From Trileptium ribeirensis (lineage: Eukaryota; Nematoda; Enoplea; Enoplida; Thoracostomopsidae), in NCBI GenBank assembly GCA_030248225.1, contig JASANE010019509.1, positions 1 through 64,000 on the forward strand: DNA of 64,000 nucleotides, read 5' to 3'. This document shows, in pieces, positions 48,185 to 58,361 of the stretch. The number at the start of each line of letters is the position of its first letter. Position 1 is the first letter of the stretch. Both the position numbers and the translations under genes were made by a program. The notes beneath the pieces are model-generated. The model did no database searches, was not told the origin of the DNA, and worked only from the letters and a program-made list of their open reading frames with translations.

Positions 48185-48709
48185 CCCGATACACTGAATT
48201 TCCGGTTACTGTTGAACCTTTGGTTACTAAACCATTTTGTTGTTGTGATTATTGTTGCCAAGTTTATCCAAAATATTTATTTCAGTGTGCTATTTTCAGC
48301 CTACGTATAAGTCTAAACCGTATCACATAAGTATAAGCTTAGCTGCTTGAAACACAGCATAAAATTGCTAGTCAATAGATAAATCAGCAATCCGGTAAAT
48401 TTTAATATTCAGCTAAGATTTCCTTCGGTCGACGGGTTATTGTGCCCGTTTCTGCGGCTAAAGTCGATCTTTAAATTTGAGCAAAAATCCAGAAAATCCT
48501 GCAAAAAGTCGTTTGGAATGCGGTTTACCTAAAAATTATCCCTTCAACGCAAGACAGTACTAGAAGTAGCTACAACATTGCGGTCTGCACCATTAAAAAG
48601 TAATGTATACATAATGCGAACCGTAAGCAACATAAAACCACTACGACATTTCTAGATACAGTACCAACCAACTCAGATCGAAAATGCAGATCGCAGTTGC
48701 AATATTTAG
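48185..48709. other. Unassigned DNA
   Basis: No repeat or coding structure was recognised. Confidence 0.5.
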
Positions 48710-49024
48710 AATACTGAGAATATGTTGGCTTTACGTTCGGCTACGACAGACAGCTTGGATAGGACCCAATTTGGCATTAGCTTTGGTGGCCGCTTCATAT
48801 ATCGGACGAATCAATTGTGTAATTCCGGAGTTGTTGACACAGCTTTTACCGCCGGTCATCCAGCATTGGCTATACCAGGAAAGGAAGCGAAAATTTTCCT
48901 TTCAACATCCGAACACAATGCCTTGGTAGGCCAATCAGAAGTCGATTTAGACAGTCATATCAGAAAGGTCAACAGTAAGGTTACAATGTGCTGTAAACAA
49001 AATGCAGGATTGTTAGGACAATAA
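48710..49024 (+). CDS. Candidate exon, unknown protein
   Basis: From ATG at 48722 the plus strand reads 100 codons to TAA (49022-49024). The residues look protein-like and non-repetitive (FGISFGGRFIYRTNQLCNSG and SEHNALVGQSEVDLDSHIRK). A possible acceptor (ATATTTAG, AG at 48708-48709) precedes it. A GTAAGG donor (GT at 48975-48976) would cut the exon after about 84 codons; alternatively the TAA is the true stop, with AATAAA overlapping it at 49020-49025. A second frame of the same strand is also open for 81 codons. The family is not recognised and no transposon motif was seen. Confidence 0.35.
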   Translation, partial: NTENMLALRSATTDSLDRTQFGISFGGRFIYRTNQLCNSGVVDTAFTAGHPALAIPGKEAKIFLSTSEHNALVGQSEVDLDSHIRKVNSKVTMCCKQNAGLLGQ

Positions 49025-49752
49025 ATAGTAAATGGATATAAGTTGTAATAATGACACAGTAAACGTTACAGCAAACGCATATAATGATATAATCAAAGTA
49101 ATTATAGCTGGTCGTAAATACCGAATTATCATTAAACAAAATGTTATATTTCGTTGTTACGGAATGCTTGGTATTTTAACATAACAGAAATGTCTATTTA
49201 CTGAATAAATAGGTGTCCAAAAAAGCAATGGCTTACAACTTGGCTTATAACATACAAAGAATTTCGCAAGCACATTTATAAAGTGGTCCTACAAGCTAAT
49301 ACGATGAAACCGTCAGTGTTTCCGTGATACCTTGCTTACTGTGCGACAAACCGTAGGAATTTGCACAGCGAAACGGTGCTTGGAATTCTGGTCAATTTTC
49401 AAAATTATAATTTGTAAATTTCGAAAACTTCCGCGTTCTTTAAAGAGCTTCAGTGAATCACATTTTAAAAATTTGTAATGGTTTTTGGCTACTAACTAAC
49501 CGCATTCGCTCCGTTTCTTCGTGAAACACACGTAACTGTTATTTTTCAATTCATAAATGAAGGTGTTTTACTTCCATATTTTCAAATTAGCATTAGCTCC
49601 GAACAAAACTGACATTGTACGATTATTGTGGCTCGCTAATCCATACACAGGTGGAACCAGTGGCGGGGAGATTGGGAGCTCCCACGTTATTCAGTGTTGG
49701 TGGCCTGTCAAATTGTCTACCGACTGCACTAAACACTGCCGCATATCACAAT
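49025..49752. other. Unassigned DNA
   Basis: Nothing was recognised apart from the frame at 49557-49847, which runs into the tandem repeat and has no splice context. Confidence 0.45.
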
Positions 49753-50102
49753 TAGGTATATTAAAGAAAGCAGTCAATATATCTCCATCCTATCAAAAAT
49801 TTCTTGATATGCCGCTAAAATCACTATCAAGCCACCTCCAGCTATAGCTCTTATTATTGCAAACACCACAAGTAGGCCTTTAAATGAATCAGTCAATACA
49901 CCTCCATCCCATTAAAAATTAATTGATACGCCGCTGAATCTATACACAAGACATCTCCAGCTGAATCTCTTATTGCTGCAAACTCCACAAGTAGGCCTTT
50001 AAAGGAAGCAGTCAATACACCTTCATCCTACCAAAAATTTCATGATACGCCGCTGAATCCATACAGAAGACACCTCTAGCTATGTCTCTTACTGCCACAA
50101 AT
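49753..50102. repeat. 119-bp tandem repeat, three copies
   Basis: CAGTCAATA occurs at 49771, 49890 and 50009, exactly 119 bp apart. Shared blocks include GTAGGCCTTTAAA (copies 2 and 3), CTCCATCC or TTCATCC, GATACGCCGCTGAATC and CCACAAGTAGGCC. The copies are clearly diverged, so the array is old. Confidence 0.95.
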
Positions 50103-50734
50103 ATAATTTACTCAAAAATTTTAGACCATTGAATTGAACCTAACTTGTTGCTTTGAACGATTGAATATCGTTTACCGTAGTAAACGGACTGTTTACCACG
50201 ATTAAATAATCATTGAAAAATTGAATTATTTTACAACGAACTGAATTCATACCAAGCTAATATATACTATCCCCCAAAACCGAAGCCACCCCATCACTCA
50301 TGTACTGGCTTTAACTCTGCTATATCAAGTTGCAAAATGTATATTTAGCTTAGTTAGTTAGCCATCTAAATTAGTATGCCAAAATTATAAACAAACAAAG
50401 CACACACTAGTTTGTCATTTAGTAAACGGTCCAATTATTCGAGCGCGTCTTAAGCGATGATGCCTCACAACACCTACTAGACGGCTGCTTACAATCCCAA
50501 CAAAGTGATCATGATCCGAATTTAATTTATCGTTGAGACCGAAGCTATTTAATTTTAAAATCCTGGACATTAGGAGATATTTTGAAGATGCATGAGCTGT
50601 TGCTTTCCCAAAATAATATATCTCTATAGTGTATGCTATCAAATTTATATGTATGCAGATTATATATCAAATATGGTAAGACATATTTATATATACATGT
50701 ATATTATATATTTCCGAATATGCATACATGCTCA
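50103..50734. other. Unassigned AT-rich DNA
   Basis: (TA)n-like sequence lies at 50640-50715. The 75-codon minus frame at 50415-50642 has no support. Confidence 0.5.
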
Positions 50735-50890
50735 TAGGGGTAGGGGAGTTACCCCTGGGGCCCTGACCGTACGGCACGGCTATCACCTCCTTGAGAGGTC
50801 ACCCAACCCCTGCCACCCCTGGAAGCGCTGCATAAGCCTAACCTATAGGTACTTTTTGTAGCGCCACAGGCTCGCTCCGCATCCCGCACA
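50735..50890 (+). repeat. GC-rich repeat family, copy B
   Basis: This is homologous to 17490-17630 in ordered blocks at the same orientation (GCATACATGCTCATA, GAGGTCACCCAACCC, CCTGGAAGCG, TATAGGTACTTTTTGTAG). It also contains GGTAGGGGAGTTACCCC, which resembles GGTAGGGGTTACCCC at 5116. Both copies lie directly after TA-rich simple sequence, suggesting a shared insertion preference or a shared 5' end. Confidence 0.65.
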
Positions 50891-51526
50891 CCTGCCCCTG
50901 AGAGCACGGATCAAGTGTGCCAAATATGTATGTTGTATATAAACATATAGGTTTATATAAACCTGTTTGTACAAAATGCTAACCAGCAATTTATAATAGC
51001 TTACTAAGAATTCAATCTGCTTCTGTCGGTATAAATTGAAGATCGTTTGTTATAAGTTAAGCTTAAAACATAGACGGCATAAGCCTTATCACGATAATAC
51101 GGCATCAAATTTAAGCCGATAATTATACATGCGATAATGATCGGCTGTGAGCATATATCGCTAATGACTAGTTTGGCGTTTAATTATGTTGGGTAACATA
51201 AAAAATTTAACGTTACTGGAACCATTATTCACGTCCCACTGTTCGATATAATCACGCGATGACCTACCCTGAAATTGATCTGTGTGCTGAAAATATTATG
51301 GGGGCCTTAGGTTTTAATCATAGAAAAGAAGCATTATAAAACACTGCATTAGCTATTTTCTGATAACAATCGGAGATTTTGTGCTAAATGCATTATCTTT
51401 TCTGATTTGACATAACTTTACTGATACATCAATGAAACATGATTATGAAGAGAGCAGACTTTATTGTCTATAAAACTTTCGTCAGGCTGTCAAACATTGA
51501 TATCGAAATATTAACAACTAACCAAG
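50891..51526. other. Unassigned AT-rich DNA
   Basis: Nothing was recognised up to the Gypsy target duplication at 51527. Confidence 0.5.
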
Positions 51527-51531
51527 ACATA

Positions 51532-51922
51532 TGTTGTATTCCCAGAGGCTTAGATCCACGTTGAGTTGTACAAAACAAACGTTTATTGAAAGCCAACGGA
51601 AGTAAGTGAACAAAACGTAGTAAACAAGACAGTAAAAGTAACGTTGAATCGCGACAATAAGAAACAGTAAACTGAACAGTAATGAAGCAGTACTTCAGCA
51701 GTAACTAAACAGTAACTCAAGTTGTGGTAAGCAACCGTCTCTAAATATAATCAGAGAATCTTCTAGAACAATCATGACATCAGTCTTCGAAATCCGTAGA
51801 ACATTCTAGAAGGATCGAGATGCCGTCACTCCACGTGTGAGGATGTCCTCGTACATCATAGGAGCTTCCAGAACAGGATCGAATGTAATTCCAAAATGTT
51901 CTGGCGAAGCAAATCCATAACA
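51532..51922 (-). repeat. 3' LTR (391 bp, complete)
   Basis: On the minus strand it begins TGTTATGGATTTGCTTCGCC and ends GGGAATACAACA, so the ends are TGTT...AACA. AATAAACG about 50 bp before its end is the likely polyadenylation signal. Its first 124 bp match the 5' LTR remnant. Confidence 0.95.
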
Positions 51923-51933
51923 CCTCCCCGCCT
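51923..51933 (-). other. Polypurine tract
   Basis: AGGCGGGGAGG directly abuts the TGTTATGG start of the 3' LTR. This is the expected position of the plus-strand primer. A single C interrupts it. Confidence 0.8.
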
Positions 51934-51939
51934 AGCCGA

Positions 51940-52749
51940 AGGTTTACCTTGACGGCGAGTAGTGTTTAGGCGGACGCCCTTTTGTTGTCCGCTTTGAACG
52001 CCGTAGTTGCTAACCGCCGGAACTGGACGTATCGTCGATAGTTTCTTCTCCTCCTGTCTGAGGTACTTCGGCGATTTGTAACGGATCATTACCCGCAGTA
52101 ATGGTGGCACCTGTTGAATCGACATCTGCGCCAGGTTTGTTGTCATCGTGAGAAACGTGCCTTGGCTGCAGTTGTTCGACGTGGCGCCGAAAGGTGGCTC
52201 CTCGTGGATAAACACGGACGTTGACAGTACGGGTGCTTTTTCGCTGTGTGACTACAGCGGGCACCCAACGTGGCTGCTTGCCGTTATGGGGTCCAAAGCA
52301 CAGAACATAGACCGGATCACCGACTTATAAGCAGGGTCCACTTTTGCAAGTTTGAAATTGGGATTTGCTAGCTTCTTTGGCTTGCTTACCTTGAGCAGTG
52401 TAAGCTGGGACGGAAGCAGAGTGTCGATTTTCGTCCGAATTTGTCTCGAATTGAGTAACTCACTGGGGGAATATCCGCTGGAGTTAGGAGTGCGACGATA
52501 TTGCATCAGGAACTCTTGCAAGGCTTTTCTCGGAAGGAAGACTTGATTTCCGTAAAGCTTGCTTGAAAGTTTGGACGAGTCATTCAGCAGATCCATTCGT
52601 AGCAGGATGATACGGAGCACCTGTAAGATGAGTAATTCCTCGTTCTTTGCACCATGCGTGGAATTCTTCCGACATGAATGCTGATGCATTGTCCGTGACC
52701 AATGTATGAGGATATCCGAAATGAGCAAAGTCCTGTTCCAGGAGATCAA
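51940..52749 (-). pseudogene. Gypsy integrase C-terminal part, frameshifted
   Basis: The frame of 52749-52252 carries the end of the integrase after the catalytic core (YRRTPNSSGYSPSELLNSRQ, then FKLAKVDPAYK). The reading then shifts by one base near 52330 into 52264-52010, whose upstream extension reads GKQPRWVPAVVTQRKSTRTV and then VYPRGATFRRHVEQLQPRHV, the SH3-like C-terminal domain. A TAG near 52010 separates this from a basic tail (LRRSKRTTKGRPPKHYSP). Together they form one broken coding end with a usual Gypsy architecture. Confidence 0.85.
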
Positions 52750-53730
52750 TTGTTGCCTTTGCCATGACCGCCTGAGTTGTATGAATACAGGGATATTTTG
52801 AATATGCGTCCGTTAAAACCATCCAATTAGTTTCCAGGAAATTAATAGCGTGATCAAGATGCAAACGGCTCCATGGTTTTTCTGGTAGCATCCATGGATG
52901 AATTGCCGGTTTTGGTGGTTTGTTTTGGTGCTCCCCACAGCAGGTGCAAGTGCGGTAGGTTGCTTCGATGTCATCATCAATATTTGGCCAGCAGACAGCC
53001 GTACGTGCAAGCTGCTTCATACGCTGCATGCCAAAGTGTCCCAGGTTCAACAATTCCAAGATATCGCGGCGAAGATTGGCAGGGATCACTACTCTGGAGC
53101 CAAGTACTAAGCAACCGTTAACAATAGATAGTGAATCTGCCAACTTACGGTAACGTTGCATTTCCGTGCCTTCGTCGGTCTTCTTTGGCGGCCATCCTTC
53201 ACGCGTGAATCGAAGCACTACTGAAATGACTGGATCTTTCGCCGATTCGCAAGCCAGTGATTGTTTGTCAGCAGGAGTGACTTTATTACTGATGTCTTGA
53301 ATGGCACAGACCATAGCTGCATTGTCTTCGCTTTCCTCCCTGTCGAACTGGAAATCGTCAGTCGCAGGTAGACGACTCAGGACATCAGCATTTGCATGAT
53401 CCGCTGTTTTGCGCAATTCCATTTTGTAATCAAATTGTCCCAACATAAGAGCCCAACGTGCCAATCTGTTTGCGGCGAGAATCGGTGTTTCTTTTCCGGG
53501 CCCAAACATGGCAATAAGTGGTCGATGATCTGTGACCAACGTAAATTTCCTTCCATAAAGGTATTGGTAAAATTTCTTTAACCCGTAGATAATTACCAGT
53601 GCTTCCTTCTGAATCTGACTGTAGTTCTTCTGGGATTCATTAAGAATTTTTGAGACGTTGCAAATTGGCCGCTCGCTTCCATCTGGATAGCGGTGAAATA
53701 ATATTGCACCAATTCCAACGTTGGAAGCAT
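52580..53730 (-). pseudogene. Gypsy RNase H and integrase core
   Basis: RNase H begins around GVGCDASNVGIGAILF (about 53735) and includes LVTDHRPLIAMFGPG. The integrase zinc-binding region follows (GHFGMQRMK with ARTAVCWPNIDDDIE and CTCC). The expected first His of the HHCC set is Asn in LLNLGH. The catalytic triad is present: Asp in LHLDHA (codon 52855-52853), Asp in LVTDNA (52693-52691) and Glu in NGSAE (52585-52583), giving D-x35-E. The codon after that Glu is TGA where Arg is usual (NGSAER). The 319-codon frame 53539-52580 is intact up to there. Confidence 0.95.
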
Positions 53731-53734
53731 CGCA

Positions 53735-54749
53735 ACCAACTCCTAATGGTATTGATTCGTTATAATGAACCAGCCACGTTTTCAGAGGAAAGAAGTTGCT
53801 TTAGTCGATCGAATGCATCTTGTTTCGATTTTCAGGGCGTCTTGTTCTTTGTAAGACGGAACAGTGGTTCGCAAATTGTAGCCAGGTTGGTAGGAAGGAA
53901 CTTGGCGTAAAACTGTCCCGAGCCCAAGAATGCTCTCAGACTGGAGACGTCTTGTGGTGCCGGTAATTTGAGGACATCGTCGACCTTTGGTCCTTTGGCG
54001 ATTCCTTCTTTCGACAGTAAGTGTTCAAGATATTCAACCCACTGTTGTGCAAACTGACATTTTTCCAATCGATAGCGGAGTCCATTATTATCTAGATGCT
54101 GAAGTAATCATCGAGGATTTCGCAGATGATCATTAGCAACCTTGCCACTGACCAAAATGTCATCCAGATAGACAACAATACCATGTAGATCTTGTGTAAG
54201 CTGATCCATGGTTTGCTGAAAGTAACCTGGAGCGGACTTGATGCCAAACGGCAGTCGTTTTTGAAGAAGCACACCTTTGTGCGTATTGAGAGCAAGTTTC
54301 CTTTGACTTCTTGGGCCTAGTTTGATCTGGTTATACGCGTTGGCCAGATCAATTTTTGTAAACCCGTATCCACCTCCTAGTTTACGCATGAGATCCTCCG
54401 GAAGAGGTAGCGGGTGTCGATGGTGTTTTATCTGCCGGTTTATACTGACAGAATAGTCACCACAAACACGCAATTCAGGCTTAGTCTCACCTGGACGGAG
54501 TGCCTTGCGAACGGGAACAACTGGCGTGCCGTATTCATTGAACTGAGACGGCTCCCAAATTCCTTTTGCAATGCCGCTTTCGTACGCTTTCTCAAAATCG
54601 GCTTGGATGGCAAAAGGCGCCGGTCTTGCTTTGCAGAAAATCGGGCGGGATTGTCGCTTGAATTCGACTTCTAGTTCAAAGTCTTTAAGGCATCCCAGTT
54701 CTGACTTCCAAAGGTTGGGGAATTCTTCGCAGAGTTCTTTGCATTGGTC
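53735..54749 (-). pseudogene. Gypsy reverse transcriptase
   Basis: Reading in one frame from 54749: LWKSELGCLKDFELEVEF, then IWEPSQFNEYGTPVVPVRK, LRVCGDYSVSINRQIKHHRH, GFTKIDLANAYNQIKL, KRLPFGIKSAPGYFQQTMD, and the catalytic VVYLDDILVSG (YLDD at 54170-54159). The frame is broken by TGA at 54110-54108 (after HLRNPR) and by TGA just after RLTKNKTP (53834-53832). A one-base shift near 53770 moves into the RNase H frame. Catalytic residues are intact. Confidence 0.95.
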
Positions 54750-55259
54750 TCATAGCTTAATATCAGCCTTGAGATGACTAAACACTGCGTTGAAAGAAAT
54801 TACATTGTCCATTGCCTTATCCACGGAGATTCCAAACTGTTTGGTTACCTCTCGTCCCAAGAGGTTCAAATCAGGAATGTCGGTTACCGTAAATCGAATG
54901 TCACAACCAAACTCTGACCCTTGGCAACGAGTATTCCTAACGAAAGTGTCTTTCACTGGCAAATCATGTTTGCTGGCGGTCTCATAGCGGCAGTAGGGGT
55001 TATCTAACTTCGGCCGTCCCAACCTGTGCCAATAGTCAGTGGATATGAAATTACCTGTAGTGGCAGTATCCAGCTCAAGCACGCACCGTTTGCCATCAAT
55101 CTCTAGTGGTACTTCAAGCTTTGGCATATTGTCGTGGGATTCCTTGACCGAGTTGATGAATTCCATTCTTTTCACGGAATTTTTGCTTGCCTTTATGTGG
55201 AAAGCTTCTTTTTGCGGCAGACCTTTTCCAAATGACCCTTGAGATTGCAATGGTTGCAC
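54750..55259 (-). pseudogene. Gypsy aspartic protease
   Basis: The frame contains PLEIDGKRCVLELDTATTGN at the active site (Asp codon 55070-55068) and later IPDLNLLGREVTKQFGI. Retroelement proteases normally have Asp-Thr/Ser-Gly; this copy reads Asp-Thr-Ala. A TGA after ADIKL (54752-54750) separates it from the reverse transcriptase in the same frame. Confidence 0.9.
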
Positions 55260-55325
55260 TTAGCCTCTTTGAATCGGCAATCGTTTGCCTTGTGGTTCGG
55301 TTGACCGCAACGGTAGCAGGTTACC
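55190..55325 (-). pseudogene. Gypsy Gag zinc knuckles (CCHC x2)
   Basis: CYRCGQPNHKANDC (55318-55277) and CNHCNLKGHLEKVC (55258-55217) are two perfect C-x2-C-x4-H-x4-C knuckles that would bind the element RNA. They are in a frame different from both the upstream gag frame and the downstream protease frame, so two single-base shifts flank them. Confidence 0.92.
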
Positions 55326-56136
55326 TTTGTCTTGCCAAAATCACTGAAATTCTCTGAGGATTCTGAGGATGGGCCTTGTGATGCTGTTTCACCTTATTTA
55401 CCGGCTTTGGCTTGGAGCCGTAGACGGTTTCTTTGGCGACGTTAGCGGCATCTTCCGTTTCAGTTGCGATTTCAATTGCGCGAGCGAAATTCAGTTCGTC
55501 GTCTTTGATCTTGAAAAAGGCCTTGAGAAGGGCTTCATTGTTGATAGAGCTAATGAAGCAAGTGCGCAATGCCTCGTCCTGGGGGTCCTTAATAGACGCG
55601 AAGTCGCACGTTGCAGCGTTTTGGCGAATGCGCACCGCCAGTTCCTGAATTGTTTCGCCGGGTTTGCGCTGCATATCGCTCCAGAACTTGAATCGTTCCC
55701 AGATGATGAAACGTTTTGGATCAAACTGATCTTTCGTGAAGGCGACTATTTCGTTAAAAGTCAGTTCGCTGCCTATCAGTAGGAGGGGTCTTTTGAGCCG
55801 CGAGATTAACCAATAGCTTGTACGTAGTGGCTGGTTGGTTCGTAAGAAAAATTGGGCTTTCTTATTGTCCGAAACAGAATGAGCGCCCAGAAAGGTGCAG
55901 AACCTGGCGTAATAATCGGTCCAAAGTTCCAATGTTGAATCAAAAGCAGGGAAGATCGGAGTCGCCGAGGTGACCGCTGAAGTAGAAGTTAAAGTCGTAC
56001 CTGACGTGATCTTCCCAAGTATACTTTCGAATCTTGTCTGATCGTCCTTCCGTTGTTGCTCCATCTTCAGCATCATTTCTTGTTGTTGCTGAAGTTGTTG
56101 CTGCATGAGTACCATCAGGTCCTTGAATTCGGCCAT
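55321..56136 (-). pseudogene. Gypsy Gag, N-terminal and capsid-like part
   Basis: 271 codons run from ATG at 56136 (MAEFKDLMVLMQQQ). A Gln-rich coiled-coil start (residues 5-35) is followed by a capsid-like region with FPAFDSTLELWTDYYARF, QFDPKRFIIWERFKFW and KPGETIQELAVRIRQNAATC, typical of the retrotransposon gag family. The frame runs out at TAA (55323-55321) just where the zinc knuckles begin in another frame. Confidence 0.93.
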
Positions 56137-56195
56137 GATGCGATGACTTCGATCGTGATCAATCCGTTGACTATGTGGCAGTTGATCGTAGTATT

Positions 56196-56319
56196 GAACA
56201 TTCTAGAAGGATCGAGATGCCGTCACTTCACGTGTGAGGATGTCCTCGTACATCATAGGAGCTTCCAGAACAGGGTCGAATGTAATACCAAAATGTTCTG
56301 GCGAAGCAAATCCATAACA
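56196..56319 (-). repeat. 5' LTR remnant (124 bp)
   Basis: It matches 51799-51922 of the 3' LTR with three substitutions and no gaps, including the terminal TGTTATGG. The remaining 267 bp, including the AATAAA region and the LTR 3' end, are absent. Between the remnant and the gag ATG there are only 59 bp, and no clear primer-binding site was seen. Confidence 0.93.
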
Positions 56320-56324
56320 ACATA

Positions 56325-57782
56325 AATTGCCAGGTTTACACGTTCCAAACGCGAAAATTTGCTTTCATAAAGCGCTTCATAAACGTGTTTAAATAGTAAC
56401 TAAGTACCAAATATCATTATATCAGCACGTTCTAGTGCCGTTTTAAATTATTCGATTCGTTCGGATCGGCTGGACCTTCACCCATTTATTGGTTAAACAA
56501 TTACTCAAAGGAATAGTGCATACGGGAACAGTGTGGCATTTTCACCGCACGCTAATACATATATATATGTATTCACTCTAGCGTCAATCGCTATATAATT
56601 CAGAAAAGTTACGACGAACAATTTATTAAACGAAAATTAACACTGGCGGTGCGCGATGCACTGAACTACGTATATAGTGTACATATATTTTGCCAAATCA
56701 TTCGGCACAGTTCGTCGTTCATAATTATATATATATATATATCTACGTAAGGTGATCTTGATTTACTTGCCAACCTACTGCGTCGCATTTCTGCAATCCG
56801 TTTAAAATTCCATGTAAAAATCAATAAATCTTAATGATAATATAGGTGCGTAAGGGCGTTCCGAGTTTGAAGTCAATATTTAATCAAATTTTGATCAAAA
56901 TTTATATACATTTTAAAATTTTAATAAATTTAAAATATAAACCAATTCTCGAAGCTTTTTAGCATGTAAATGTAAGTGTAGAAGATCACACGTTCAAATT
57001 TTTAGCGTAACATGTTGTTTGCTCAAATTTTAAGCAGAGAGTTTGAACGCGTCAGCACAAATGCAATATATCCACTCAGGTGTAGAAAAATTATAACTGG
57101 AATAATAACTATGACTATATAACTAATAACTCGCAGAGCGAAGCGAAACGAGCCAGTGTAGCAACTCTGCGAATATTCACCATTCTGTCGTTCCAGTTCC
57201 AAATGCAGGTCTCTAAAGCCGCTTAAAATGCTATGATAGCAATTGTACACAGCAATACTTCAACGATAACGATATGGTCATTTTAGCCATATATATATCA
57301 AAACCGAATAAATTTGTTTTTGGAATTTATAAATCACGAATTTTAAGAAAATTTATAATTTGATGAGCAATTTTGGCGCAGTAAGCCCATAAGCCTTGCC
57401 TTATTTAATGCATACCGCGCAAATACAATTGCTTTTTTCATATTTAGAAACCTCCAAAACCTAGACACACGTTCGATTGACCTGTCTACGTCTATATTGC
57501 GGAAAGTGGCGAAATTTATTTTTTTGGACACAAGATTTACCAAAATTTGCTCTGGTACCATCCCGTAGGGTTAGTAACAGCCAGTATGGTTTTTAAGCAA
57601 TGAAACCAACGTGTTTAATAGGATAAATAACCCTATGATCTCATAGTTCACCTCAACATCCAATAAGAAAAATCTTGCTTTGTAATAATTTTGAAACTTT
57701 CACTTTTTGTGGGATTTTTAAACAGACATTACATACATTTTTAACCCTTTACTTCATAAATTTGTGTGCATTTCGACTAGTG
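56325..57782. other. Unassigned AT-rich DNA
   Basis: (TA)n runs lie near 56560 and 56728-56742. Frames at 57023-57250 and 57343-57561 (minus) have no support. Confidence 0.5.
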
Positions 57783-57860
57783 TTGAACAAACTGTTGGCG
57801 GCAAGCGGACTCGAACCCGAGCTTTTTGCGTTAGAGTTATACCCGGTAACCATAGAATAA
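57783..57860 (-). repeat. tRNA-derived SINE fragment, copy 2
   Basis: On the minus strand a B box (GCTCGGGTTCGAGTCC) matches the RNA polymerase III consensus GGTTCGAnTCC. It is followed by GCTTGCCGCCAACAG and TTTGTTCAAC, paralleling the copy at 14071-14146. The A-box region (ATGGTTACCGGGTATAACTC) is degenerate and the anticodon arm does not fold normally, so it is not a working tRNA. Confidence 0.5.
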
Positions 57861-58049
57861 TGACGACACTGTTGCTCGGATACTTAGGGCTCCTCTCAAC
57901 GCGAGCGAGCAACAATACGCAGTGAAGCGCACACTGCGCAATGAACTGAGATAAAGCACCACATTGTTTTGTATTTTGTTGCTCCAGAGCACTACATGCG
58001 TTAAAGGGTTAAACTAAAGGGCAACGGTGATATTACATAGCGGCAAACC
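57861..58049. other. Unassigned DNA
   Basis: No structure was recognised. Confidence 0.4.
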
Positions 58050-58361
58050 TCACCATAATGGAAATGCGTAGCTGCAAACCTGCAGGTAACAGAGATGTAA
58101 AACAGCAAAGTTGTAGCTTTCGATGAGAGGATCCTGATGTCTGTATTTCGCTGCGAAGTCGCTTTCTCGAAGTATTGATCGTGAAGGATTGATATACCCA
58201 GATGGCCAAATTAAAAAAATGTGACCATTGACCGCTTTGAGGCTCATTTTGACACGGAAGACGAGCCTGGTGGATTTAGAATGAAATGGCACAATTAAAC
58301 TAAATTTGTGATCAAAAAATTGTGAAGATCTATTCATGCGGTAACGAATTATAATCTCCAC
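58050..58361 (-). CDS. Candidate exon, unknown protein
   Basis: 103 codons are open on the minus strand. The residues are well mixed and look like folded protein (SLIVPFHSKSTRLVFRVKM and INPSRSILRESDFAAKYRHQ). A pyrimidine-rich stretch (TTATTTTTTGTCCGTCTG) lies just upstream, with AG-type acceptors at GTGGAG and GAATAG. A possible donor is CTGCAG then GTTTGC near 58080. There is no strong GTAAGT and no family recognised. It lies on the same strand as the exon candidate at 60990-61138 and could be a later exon of that gene, but phases were not matched. Confidence 0.3.
   Translation of the reverse strand: MEIIIRYRMNRSSQFFDHKFSLIVPFHSKSTRLVFRVKMSLKAVNGHIFLIWPSGYINPSRSILRESDFAAKYRHQDPLIESYNFAVLHLCYLQVCSYAFPLW

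Larger units (their letters stand above)
51532..56319 (-). mobile_element. Gypsy/Ty3-type LTR retrotransposon, inactivated
   Basis: The element runs right to left: truncated 5' LTR, gag, two zinc knuckles, protease, reverse transcriptase, RNase H, integrase, polypurine tract, full 3' LTR. Protease-RT-RNaseH-IN order is diagnostic of Gypsy/Ty3. The reading frame changes at least five times, and four in-frame TGA codons interrupt pol. The insertion is intact at its borders (5-bp duplication), but the 5' LTR keeps only 124 of 391 bp. The shared 124 bp of the two LTRs differ at three positions. The copy cannot complete reverse transcription as it stands. Confidence 0.97.
51527..56324. repeat. 5-bp target-site duplication of the Gypsy element
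   Basis: ACATA occurs at 51527-51531 and 56320-56324, exactly outside the LTR ends (TGTT...AACA). Five bases is the usual Gypsy/Ty3 duplication length. Confidence 0.92.

Noticed and set aside
52580..54752. Four in-frame TGA codons in Gypsy pol as evidence for a genetic code with TGA = Trp
   Set aside because: The positions align with Arg as well as Trp in the family pattern, single-base shifts also occur, and host-like frames do not use internal TGA.
55369..55782. 137-codon plus-strand frame opposite gag
   Set aside because: It is the antisense of a well-supported gag domain.
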